NCBI GenBank assembly: GCA_945878705.1
Contig: CAMCUE010000010.1
Span: 1 to 13,455, forward strand
From: Ferrithrix thermotolerans DSM 19514
Lineage (GTDB): Bacteria > Actinomycetota > Acidimicrobiia > Acidimicrobiales > Ilumatobacteraceae
Direction of reading: 5' to 3'
DNA length: 13,455 nt
Made by a program: the position numbers and the translations under genes
Notes under the pieces: model-generated
The model's input: only the letters and a program-made list of their open reading frames with translations
Told to the model about the DNA's origin: nothing
Databases searched by the model: none
In this document: positions 7,241 through 13,455 of the stretch, piece by piece
How positions within the stretch are numbered: position 1 is the first letter of the stretch
Layout of the letters: each line of letters starts with the position of its first letter

Positions 7241-8359
7241 ATGGCCGGTCAGCCTCAAAATTATCTTGCAGTAATCAAAGTGATCGGTGTCGGTGGTGGT
7301 GGCGTAAACGCGATTAATCGGATGATGGACTCTGGAATGAGAGGCGTTGAATTTGTTGCGATCAACACTGATGCTCAGCAATTATTACTGAGCGATGCAA
7401 ACATCAAGATTGACATTGGCCGTGAGTTAACTCGCGGATTAGGTGCAGGTGCAGATCCAGAAGTTGGTCGTCAAGCTGCCGAACAGCATCGAGACGAAAT
7501 ACAAGAAGTAGTCGCTGGCGCTGACATGGTGTTTATTACCGCAGGTGAAGGTGGAGGAACTGGAACAGGCGCTGCACCGATCGTTGCCGAGATTGCTAGG
7601 GCAGAAGGCGCGCTTACTGTTGCGATTGTTACGCGGCCATTTGCATTTGAAGGTCGGCGCAGAGCAGTGCAGGCGGACGCGGGTATTCTCGCACTCAAAG
7701 ACAAAGTTGACACTTTGGTAGTGATACCCAACGAACGGTTACTCACACTTTCAACTGAGAAAACTTCCTTGCTTGAAGCGTTCAAAAAAGCTGATGATGT
7801 TTTATTGCAAGGTGTTGCCGGAATCACTGGGTTGATTATGACACCTGGTTTGATTAACACAGACTTCGCTGATGTCAAGACTGTTCTGGCAAATGCAGGA
7901 ACAGCATTGATGGGCACTGGTGCTGCGACTGGCGAGAATCGTGCAATCATTGCAGCAAACGCCGCCATCAATTCACCACTTCTTGAAGCTTCGCTTGAAG
8001 GTGCTCGTGGATTGATTGTAAATATTACCGGACCATCAAATGTTGGATTGTTTGAAGTCACAAATGCAATGGAAATTTTGCGTGGAGTTGCGCATCAGGA
8101 CGCAAACATAATTCATGGTTTGGTTATCGACGACGATATTAATGACGAAGTTCGGATCACCGTTGTTGCCGCAGGTTTTGACCGATGGGATGGCAACGTC
8201 GGTAAATCCACAACGCGATCAGATGGTCGACCAATTTCATCAACCAGACCAACTCGACCAGAATCAAAGAATGGTCGACTCAAAGACTTGTTTGGTGGGT
8301 CTGACCCCCTAATCAACTCCGATGATGATGACGACGACCTTCCGTCTTTTCTGAAATAA
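7241..8359 (+). CDS. ftsZ: Cell division GTPase FtsZ
   Basis: Tubulin-like GTPase that polymerises into the cytokinetic ring and recruits the divisome. The 372 residues include the GTP-binding glycine loop ([15 protein letters not shown]), the tubulin signature GEGGGTGTG at 102-110, VTRPFAFEG, and the T7 synergy loop NTDFAD at 206-211 with Asp208 and Asp211 for hydrolysis across the subunit interface. The folded part ends near residue 314 (AAGFD). A short linker of about 45 residues follows, then six aspartates (361-366) and the terminal LPSFLK. GEGG in the signature, the [10 protein letters not shown] opening and the acidic tail resemble actinobacterial FtsZ, where the tail binds partners such as SepF. 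Start ATG 7241 gives the canonical N-terminus; GGGGG at 7226-7230 is a rather distant ribosome site. It is followed after 20 bases by yggS; no pgeF lies between. Confidence 0.99.
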   Translation: MAGQPQNYLAVIKVIGVGGGGVNAINRMMDSGMRGVEFVAINTDAQQLLLSDANIKIDIGRELTRGLGAGADPEVGRQAAEQHRDEIQEVVAGADMVFITAGEGGGTGTGAAPIVAEIARAEGALTVAIVTRPFAFEGRRRAVQADAGILALKDKVDTLVVIPNERLLTLSTEKTSLLEAFKKADDVLLQGVAGITGLIMTPGLINTDFADVKTVLANAGTALMGTGAATGENRAIIAANAAINSPLLEASLEGARGLIVNITGPSNVGLFEVTNAMEILRGVAHQDANIIHGLVIDDDINDEVRITVVAAGFDRWDGNVGKSTTRSDGRPISSTRPTRPESKNGRLKDLFGGSDPLINSDDDDDDLPSFLK

Positions 8360-8379
8360 TTCTGCGTGTCGGTGACGAC

Positions 8380-9051
8380 ATGAATGTCCCAAATTTAGAG
8401 TTTTTGCCTGAGCGTGTAGCCCAGATTCGTACTCGCATCGCTAATGCTGGCGGTGAAAAAGTTAAGTTGATCGCGGTTACGAAGTCATTTGATGTCACTG
8501 CCTTGCTTGGTGCATTCTCAACTGGCTGTGATGGAGTAGGCGAGAATTACGCGCAAGAGGTAATCGTTAAAACCCGTGAACTTTCAGAGCATCAACGGTT
8601 GCCGTTACATTTCATCGGGAGGTTGCAGAGTAACAAGATTAGAGCGCTTATTGATCTTGTTGATATTTGGGAGAGCGTCGATCGGGTTTCGTTGATTAAC
8701 GAAATTGCAAAACGCAGTGATGTCGCAACGCGTGTCACGCCAGTTCAAATAATGCTGCAAGTAAATTCAACCAATGAGTCAGACAAAGGTGGATGCGAGC
8801 CGAGCGAGGTTGCAAAGTTGTTGGCAACGGCTGTGAGCAGCGGGCTTGATGTAATTGGATTGATGACAGTCGGGCCAACGAATAATGATCCAATACAAAC
8901 TCGATCCGCGTTTCGATTAGTTCATGAGATTGCGGGCGATTTCGGACTAAAACAATTAAGTATGGGGATGACTGGAGACTTCGAAATAGCGGTTGAACAA
9001 GGTTCTACGGCTGTGCGCATCGGTTCAGCACTTTTCGGCACGAGATTTTGA
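8380..9051 (+). CDS. yggS: YggS/PLPBP family pyridoxal phosphate homeostasis protein
   Basis: Non-catalytic PLP-binding TIM-barrel protein of the YggS/PROSC/YlmE family, thought to buffer cellular PLP and influence amino acid and keto acid balance. The protein has 223 residues, normal for the family. AVTKSF near the N-terminus holds the PLP-linking Lys35. HFIGRLQSNKI is the family hallmark, and the phosphate-binding C-terminal part reads SMGMTGDFEIAVEQGSTAVRIGSALFG. The ATG at 8380 has GGTGA at 8371-8375, a short spacing. It follows ftsZ by 20 bases and probably shares its transcript. A yggS between ftsZ and sepF is standard in Firmicutes and Actinobacteria, although the mechanistic link to division is unclear. 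Confidence 0.95.
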   Translation: MNVPNLEFLPERVAQIRTRIANAGGEKVKLIAVTKSFDVTALLGAFSTGCDGVGENYAQEVIVKTRELSEHQRLPLHFIGRLQSNKIRALIDLVDIWESVDRVSLINEIAKRSDVATRVTPVQIMLQVNSTNESDKGGCEPSEVAKLLATAVSSGLDVIGLMTVGPTNNDPIQTRSAFRLVHEIAGDFGLKQLSMGMTGDFEIAVEQGSTAVRIGSALFGTRF

Positions 9052-9091
9052 ACTAGATGCGGGCAATCGTTTAATCAAAGCCAAACAAACG

Positions 9092-9101
9092 GTTAATTAA
9101 C
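9092..9101 (+). promoter_or_regulatory. Perfect 10-base palindrome in the yggS-sepF gap, with AT-rich -10-like sequence downstream
   Basis: GTTAATTAAC is a perfect palindrome in the 99-base gap (9052-9150), the most AT-rich non-coding stretch in the window. TATATA/TATAAC at 9108-9115 could be a -10 element for sepF, but no good -35 stands about 17 bases upstream. The palindrome could be an operator half-buried in a promoter or chance in AT-rich DNA. Confidence 0.25.
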
Positions 9102-9150
9102 GAGAGATATATAACCTCGATTTTGAGCCATATTCAAGTAAACTTCGTGT

Positions 9151-9693
9151 ATGTCAATGTTTCGCAAGGCGATGGACTATCTGGGTCTGGGCAACGAAGA
9201 GTCTTATGACTATTACGACGACCAGGTTCAAGATGATCAAGAGTTTGATCCACGGCAACGCGGACCGCAACGAAATAATCCTCGTCAACCTCAGCGACGC
9301 ATCGAGAACAGTCGCAATAATGATTTTCCAGACACTTATGACGATCAAAGTGTTAGCGCCGGAATGCGCAGACAGCAAGAACAGAGTGATTCTGGCCTGA
9401 CATTGCGCCCCGCTATGAGCAACCGCCAAGATGCGAGTGTTCGTCCGTTACCGATTTCGTCCGAACCGGTAACTGTGTATCCAGAGACTTATGAAGATGC
9501 AATACAAATTGTCGATCACTTTAAGCGCGGTGTTCCAGTGATAATTGATGTTCGAGAAACTGAGCCAAAAATCATGCGTCGAGTAGTTGATTTCGCCAGC
9601 GGTGTGGCAATGTTTGCAGGTGGGTCAATCGAGAAGACCAGCACTGGTGTTTTCACGATGAAGCCACCACTTGGGCGAGTAACGCGCGGCTAG
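9151..9693 (+). CDS. sepF: Cell division protein SepF
   Basis: Membrane-binding FtsZ anchor; in actinobacteria lacking FtsA and ZipA it is the main tether of the ring. Of 180 residues, the N-terminus (MSMFRKAMDYLGL) is a short amphipathic helix expected to insert in the membrane. A long polar linker follows, rich in Asp, Gln, Arg, Asn and Tyr (about 17-100). The SepF core runs from about residue 105: VTVYPETYEDAIQIVDHF, GVPVIIDV, RRVVDFASGVAMFAGGSIEK, and GVFTMKP. ATG 9151 is chosen because it gives the longest plausible membrane helix; ATG 9157 two codons on is also possible. Neither has a clear ribosome binding site. No ftsA is visible in this part of the cluster, fitting a SepF-dependent ring. 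Confidence 0.96.
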   Translation: MSMFRKAMDYLGLGNEESYDYYDDQVQDDQEFDPRQRGPQRNNPRQPQRRIENSRNNDFPDTYDDQSVSAGMRRQQEQSDSGLTLRPAMSNRQDASVRPLPISSEPVTVYPETYEDAIQIVDHFKRGVPVIIDVRETEPKIMRRVVDFASGVAMFAGGSIEKTSTGVFTMKPPLGRVTRG

Positions 9694-9713
9694 TACAATT
9701 CAGTCACCCAACT

Positions 9714-9977
9714 ATGTCAAATCCAATTTTAGATCTGCCATGTTTTGCAGTTCAAATTTTTATATACATGATCATCGTGCGAGTGGTGCTCTCATGGTTT
9801 CCGGCCACAAGTGGTGGGATAGTTGCACAAGTTTCATATTTTATTGGCAGATTTACTGAGCCAGTGCTTAGTGCAGTCCGCAGAAGAATGCCGCGCACAG
9901 GAGCAATCGATTTCTCTGCACTTGTTGTGTTGTTATTCCTGCAAATTGTTGTGCAGGGCATGATCTTGAACTGCTAG
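9714..9977 (+). CDS. yggT: YggT family membrane protein
   Basis: Small integral membrane protein of 87 residues with two hydrophobic segments (about 11-26 and 65-85) joined by a short polar loop. The YggT motif is visible: RVVLSWFP at 23-30, [14 protein letters not shown] in the loop, then [10 protein letters not shown] entering the second helix. Single-repeat YggT proteins of this size are usual in Gram-positive dcw clusters directly after sepF. The biochemical role is unknown; links to division and osmotic or envelope stress have been reported in some bacteria. It starts 20 bases after sepF without an evident Shine-Dalgarno sequence. In most actinobacteria divIVA would follow; here ileS does. 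Confidence 0.93.
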   Translation: MSNPILDLPCFAVQIFIYMIIVRVVLSWFPATSGGIVAQVSYFIGRFTEPVLSAVRRRMPRTGAIDFSALVVLLFLQIVVQGMILNC

Positions 9978-9984
9978 TTCTCAA

Positions 9985-12900
9985 ATGTCATACCCGCAAG
10001 TAGAGCCACAACCTAATTTTCCATTACTTGAGTCAAAGACTCTTGAGTACTGGAAGCAAGATCAAACCTTTGAAGCGTCACTCGCGTTGCACGGTGCTGG
10101 ATCAAATGGAGAAAATGAATTTGTTTTCTATGACGGACCACCGTTTGCAAACGGCCTGCCACATTACGGACACTTACTGACAGGTTTTGTTAAAGATGCC
10201 GTACCGCGCTATCGCACGATGCGTGGGCAACGCGTTGATCGACGCTTCGGCTGGGATTGCCATGGTCTTCCTGCTGAGGCAGAGGCAGAACGACAACTCA
10301 AGATCTCGGGGCGTCAAGCCATCACTGATTATGGCATTGATAAGTTCAACGAATATTGCCGAAGCTCGGTTCTGCAATACACCAGCGACTGGGAGCGATA
10401 TGTAACCCGTCAAGCGCGATGGGTCGACTTCGAGAACGATTACAAAACTCTTGACACTCCATATATGGAGAGCGTGATGTGGGCGTTCAAGAAGTTGTGG
10501 GATAAGGGATTGATCTATGAAGGTTTTCGAGTTCTGCCATATTCGTGGGCGCTTGAAACACCACTTTCAAACACTGAAACTCGAATGGATGACGCCTATC
10601 GACAAGTGCAAGATCCTGCACTCACGGTTGCGTTTGAACTTTTAACTGGCGAGTTTATTCTTGCGTGGACAACAACTCCTTGGACATTGCCGTCAAATTT
10701 GGCGCTTGCTGTTTCCCCTGATGTCGACTATGCAGTGATCCAAGATGGCGGTCGCAAATTAATTATCGCTGCCGATCGGTTGAGTGCCTATGAGCGCGAG
10801 TTCCCTGATCCTAAAATTTTGTCAACTCTTAAAGGTGCCGAGTTAGTTGGGCGTACCTACAAACCGTTGTTTGATTATTTTTCGGATCACGCAAATTCTT
10901 TTCGTGTTATTGCAGGTGATTTCGTAACTACCGAAGACGGGACCGGGGTAGTGCATCTTGCGCCAGGTTTCGGTGAAGATGACCAACGCGTTTGCCAAGA
11001 CGAAAATATTGAGCTAGTTGTTCCAGTTGATTCGCGTGGATGTTTTACCGCTGAAGTCAAAGACTTTGAAGGTCAACTTGTGTTTGATGCCAATCCTGCG
11101 ATCATTCGGATGTTGAAAGACCGCGGCGTCGTAGTACGCCATGAAACTTACGACCATGCATACCCGCACTGTTGGCGTACTGGTAAGCCGTTAATTTATA
11201 AAGCGGTTGGTTCGTGGTTTGTAAAAGTGACTGCAATAAAAGACCGGATGGTTGAACTAAACGAACAAGTAACTTGGGTGCCCGATCATTTGAAGCATGG
11301 CAGTTTTGGAAAGTGGCTTGAAAATGCGCGCGACTGGACAATTAGTCGAAATCGTTTTTGGGGTTCACCAATTCCGGTGTGGCGAAGCGATGACCCAGAC
11401 TTTCCGCGTATTGATGTTTACGGCAGTCTTGAAGAATTGCGCCGCGACTTTGGAGTAGACATTCAAGAGTTGCATCGCCCAGAGATCGATCAACTTGTCC
11501 GTGCGAATCCAGATGATCCATCTGGCAAGTCGATGATGCGCCGTGTCCCAGAAGTTTTAGATTGCTGGTTTGAAAGTGGATCGATGCCGTTCGCGCAAGT
11601 GCATTATCCATTTGAGAACCAAGAGTGGTTTGAAAATCACTATCCGGGCGATTTCATTGTTGAGTACATCGGACAGACGCGCGGATGGTTTTATACGTTG
11701 CATGTCCTAGCCACTGCATTATTTGATCGACCTGCTTTTTTGAACTGTGTAAGTCACGGCATCGTTTTGGGTGAAGATGGCGCAAAGATGTCAAAGAGTT
11801 TGCGCAATTATCCAGACCCGATGAAGGTGTTTGATAGCCACGGCGCAGATGCAATGCGGTGGTATTTGCTTTCTTCATCAATTTTGCGTGGAGCAGATTT
11901 TGCAGTCACCGAAGATGGCATGCGCGACACTGTGCGTCAAGTGATGTTGCCACTTTGGAATAGTTGGTATTTTTTGACTCTTTACGCAAATGCTGAATCG
12001 TTAATCGGCAAGGTTGACACAAGCAGCGAAAATGTTTTAGATCGATACATAATCGCAAAACTGCGCGATTTAATAACTGCAACGACGAAAAGCTTCGACA
12101 AAAATGATTTATTCGCGTCATGCGCCGAGATTCGCGTGTTTCTAGATGTCCTTACGAATTGGTATATCCGTCGTAGCCGAGACCGGTTTTGGTCTGGTGA
12201 CACCGCCGCAATCAATACGTTGCATACTGTGTTGCACTTCTTAACTCGTATTGCCGCCCCTGTTCTGCCACTGGTCACCGAGCAAATTTTTCGTGGGCTA
12301 ACTGGTGAGCGAAGTGTGCATCTTCAGGCTTGGCCAACTACGGAGGGTTTGCGTCAAGACGACGCATTGGTCGCATCGATGGATCGAGTACGCGATGTAT
12401 GTTCAACAACGCTTTCATTGCGCAAGGTTCATGGTCGCCGAGCCAGACTGCCACTTGCGAACTTGACGGTTGCAACCGCTGATTCGTCTGCGCTAAAAGA
12501 TTTTGTTGATGTGATCGCCGACGAAGTGAATGTTCGCAAAGTTGAATTCACGGACGATGTTTCGTCAGTCGCTGCATTCGAGTTGCAAGTTGTGCCAAGT
12601 GTTGCTGGTCCGAGACTTGGGGCGGATACCCAAAAAGCAATAGTTGCAGTAAAAAAAGGTGATTGGAAGCGCAACGGAAATATTGTTACTGCTGGATCAA
12701 TCGACCTATTTGAAGGTGAGTATCAATTGAAACTCGTACCAAAGAGTGCTGGTGCAAGTGCAAAACTCGGCAATTCTGAAGGTGTTGTTGTTTTGGATAT
12801 CGACTTAACTCCAGATCTTGAGGCCGAAGGAGTATCGCGCGATTTGATCAGACTGATACAGCAACAGCGACGCGAGTCAGGCTTAGATGTTTCAGATCGA

Positions 12901-13065
12901 ATTAAGTTGAAACTTGGACTGCCTGAAGCAATCAAGTCTCAAATTTCCAATCACATTGAGACTATTAAGACCGAGACTCTTGCCACCGAAGTTGCATTCA
13001 TTGAATCGCAACCTTCAAATTTTGATTTGGATGGTGTACCGATATTTCTTGAGTTGATGCACTAG
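9985..13065 (+). CDS. ileS: Isoleucyl-tRNA synthetase, eukaryote-like long form
   Basis: Class Ia synthetase charging tRNA-Ile with isoleucine. The 1026 residues include the HIGH-type motif HYGH at 60-63 ([16 protein letters not shown]), the CP1 editing domain with [10 protein letters not shown] from 229 and [15 protein letters not shown], the [16 protein letters not shown] block, and KMSKS at 601-605. An anticodon-binding helical region follows ([14 protein letters not shown]), then a C-terminal region of about 200 residues without the Cys-rich zinc module that ends the short bacterial form. Length and motifs place it in the eukaryote-like group (IleS2), which is typical of actinobacteria and is generally less sensitive to mupirocin. 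ATG 9985 lies seven bases after the yggT stop without a Shine-Dalgarno sequence, so it is probably translated by coupling. All catalytic motifs are intact. Confidence 0.98.
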   Translation: MSYPQVEPQPNFPLLESKTLEYWKQDQTFEASLALHGAGSNGENEFVFYDGPPFANGLPHYGHLLTGFVKDAVPRYRTMRGQRVDRRFGWDCHGLPAEAEAERQLKISGRQAITDYGIDKFNEYCRSSVLQYTSDWERYVTRQARWVDFENDYKTLDTPYMESVMWAFKKLWDKGLIYEGFRVLPYSWALETPLSNTETRMDDAYRQVQDPALTVAFELLTGEFILAWTTTPWTLPSNLALAVSPDVDYAVIQDGGRKLIIAADRLSAYEREFPDPKILSTLKGAELVGRTYKPLFDYFSDHANSFRVIAGDFVTTEDGTGVVHLAPGFGEDDQRVCQDENIELVVPVDSRGCFTAEVKDFEGQLVFDANPAIIRMLKDRGVVVRHETYDHAYPHCWRTGKPLIYKAVGSWFVKVTAIKDRMVELNEQVTWVPDHLKHGSFGKWLENARDWTISRNRFWGSPIPVWRSDDPDFPRIDVYGSLEELRRDFGVDIQELHRPEIDQLVRANPDDPSGKSMMRRVPEVLDCWFESGSMPFAQVHYPFENQEWFENHYPGDFIVEYIGQTRGWFYTLHVLATALFDRPAFLNCVSHGIVLGEDGAKMSKSLRNYPDPMKVFDSHGADAMRWYLLSSSILRGADFAVTEDGMRDTVRQVMLPLWNSWYFLTLYANAESLIGKVDTSSENVLDRYIIAKLRDLITATTKSFDKNDLFASCAEIRVFLDVLTNWYIRRSRDRFWSGDTAAINTLHTVLHFLTRIAAPVLPLVTEQIFRGLTGERSVHLQAWPTTEGLRQDDALVASMDRVRDVCSTTLSLRKVHGRRARLPLANLTVATADSSALKDFVDVIADEVNVRKVEFTDDVSSVAAFELQVVPSVAGPRLGADTQKAIVAVKKGDWKRNGNIVTAGSIDLFEGEYQLKLVPKSAGASAKLGNSEGVVVLDIDLTPDLEAEGVSRDLIRLIQQQRRESGLDVSDRIKLKLGLPEAIKSQISNHIETIKTETLATEVAFIESQPSNFDLDGVPIFLELMH

Positions 13066-13073
13066 CATTTATG

Positions 13074-13089
13074 GGATAAAGTCCTATCC
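13074..13089 (+). other. Small inverted repeat after ileS
   Basis: GGATA (13074-13078) and TATCC (13085-13089) flank a six-base loop in the 53-base gap after ileS. The stem is only five pairs with two G-C and no T-run follows, so it is not a convincing terminator. It could be a weak attenuating hairpin or a chance repeat. Confidence 0.2.
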
Positions 13090-13105
13090 AATAACCGAAC
13101 GAGCG

Positions 13106-13110
13106 AGAGG
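13106..13110 (+). promoter_or_regulatory. Ribosome binding site for the lysine-rich protein
   Basis: AGAGG sits eight bases before the ATG at 13119. It is one of the clearest Shine-Dalgarno sites here and supports this frame as a real gene even though its composition is extreme. Confidence 0.6.
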
Positions 13111-13118
13111 TAGTCAAA

Positions 13119-13455
13119 ATGGCTTCGAAAAAAAAGAAAACGACCAAAAAGTCAAAAAAATTAGCTAAGAAAAAGTCGTCGCCGAAAAAGAAAAAGTCTT
13201 CGGCTAAAAAGAGTGTTACCAAGAAAAGTGTAAAAAAATCAGTTAAAAAAACCTCTAAAAAGAAGAGTGCAAAGAAAGCAGCAAAGAAAACTGCAAAGAA
13301 GACGGCGAAAAAGGTGGCAAAAAAGAAGAACTCAGCCCCTAAGAAAAAACTTGTTGCGCCTGTGTCGACTTGGGCTTCGCAAGAAGTTGTACAACAAGTG
13401 TCCAGTCCTCAAGATGACATGTTCGACTCGGTTTCAGAAGAAATTGACTCATTTA
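13119..13455 (+). CDS. Lysine-rich basic protein, possibly the tail of a DksA/TraR-type or histone-like protein (3' end missing)
   Basis: The frame is open from ATG 13119 to the window edge, giving 112 residues without a stop. The first 77 residues hold about 40 lysines, no arginine and no acidic residue, in repeated KK-S/A/T-x units including several KKTAKK-like repeats. After PKKKLVAPVSTW the composition changes abruptly to neutral and acidic (SSPQDDMFD, SEEID). The basic part resembles the Lys/Ala tails of histone H1-like and HupB-type nucleoid proteins. In many actinobacteria the gene after ileS encodes a DksA/TraR zinc-finger protein with a Lys/Ala-rich N-terminal extension, which is my leading guess from position. 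No zinc-finger cysteines are visible yet, so family assignment stays open. DNA or RNA binding through the basic arm is inferred from charge alone. Confidence 0.8.
   Translation, partial: MASKKKKTTKKSKKLAKKKSSPKKKKSSAKKSVTKKSVKKSVKKTSKKKSAKKAAKKTAKKTAKKVAKKKNSAPKKKLVAPVSTWASQEVVQQVSSPQDDMFDSVSEEIDSF

Noticed and set aside
7471..8061. Long minus-strand open frame (196 codons) opposite ftsZ
   Set aside because: It is the antisense shadow of a highly conserved coding region, Ser/Ala/Pro-rich with no recognisable domain or ribosome site.
9101..9124. CGAG/CTCG repeat followed by TTTT as a terminator after yggS
   Set aside because: The stem is only four pairs with an 11-base loop and the T-run is short, so it is unlikely to terminate transcription.
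12998..13222. Phe-rich minus-strand open frame across the ileS end and lysine-rich gene
   Set aside because: Poly-Phe/Leu composition is simply the complement of the lysine codons on the + strand.
13119..13380. Lysine-codon region as a DNA repeat array
   Set aside because: The units vary in length and codon choice (AAA/AAG mixed), so the repetition is at protein composition level and not a true tandem DNA repeat.

Overview
This window is the distal half of a bacterial division and cell wall (dcw) cluster, followed by ileS. Every gene lies on the + strand and the genes are packed almost end to end. The organism is most likely an actinomycetote with moderate G+C (A+T looks slightly above half by eye). 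FtsZ opens with a [10 protein letters not shown] block, carries the GEGGGTGTG form of the tubulin signature where most bacteria have GMGGGTGTG, and ends in an acidic [12 protein letters not shown] tail. All of these are actinobacterial habits. SepF and YggT directly after ftsZ, and the long eukaryote-like form of IleS, agree. A murB inside the dcw cluster and a DDYAHLP motif in MurC lean towards an Acidimicrobiia-like (perhaps aquatic) lineage rather than classical Actinomycetes, but this placement is from memory and tentative.

Layout: 1-1093 is murD, cut at its 5' end. 1090-2286 is ftsW, overlapping murD by ATGA. 2310-4883 is one reading frame holding a complete MurG followed by a complete MurC. 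4888-7140 is one reading frame holding a complete MurB, a spacer of about 200 residues, and a complete FtsQ with its membrane anchor. 7141-7240 is a short gap with a plausible promoter. 7241-8359 is ftsZ, 8380-9051 is yggS (PLP homeostasis protein) and 9052-9150 is a short AT-rich gap. 9151-9693 is sepF, 9714-9977 is yggT, and 9985-13065 is ileS. From 13119 to the right edge is the start of an extremely lysine-rich protein. There is no gene-free stretch longer than 100 bases, and I saw no tRNA, rRNA, CRISPR array or mobile element.

The genes cover cytoplasmic precursor synthesis (MurB, MurC, MurD), lipid II formation (MurG), septal glycan polymerisation (FtsW), and the division scaffold (FtsQ, FtsZ, SepF). 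The most unusual feature is that four normally separate genes are merged in pairs, MurG-MurC and MurB-FtsQ. In each pair a soluble UDP-MurNAc-pathway enzyme is covalently joined to a membrane-associated cell wall or division protein. The topology works in both cases, because the FtsQ N-terminus and MurG both face the cytoplasm. The result looks like a hard-wired link between precursor synthesis and the division site. The usual actinobacterial neighbours pgeF (between ftsZ and yggS) and divIVA (after yggT) are absent from their expected places.
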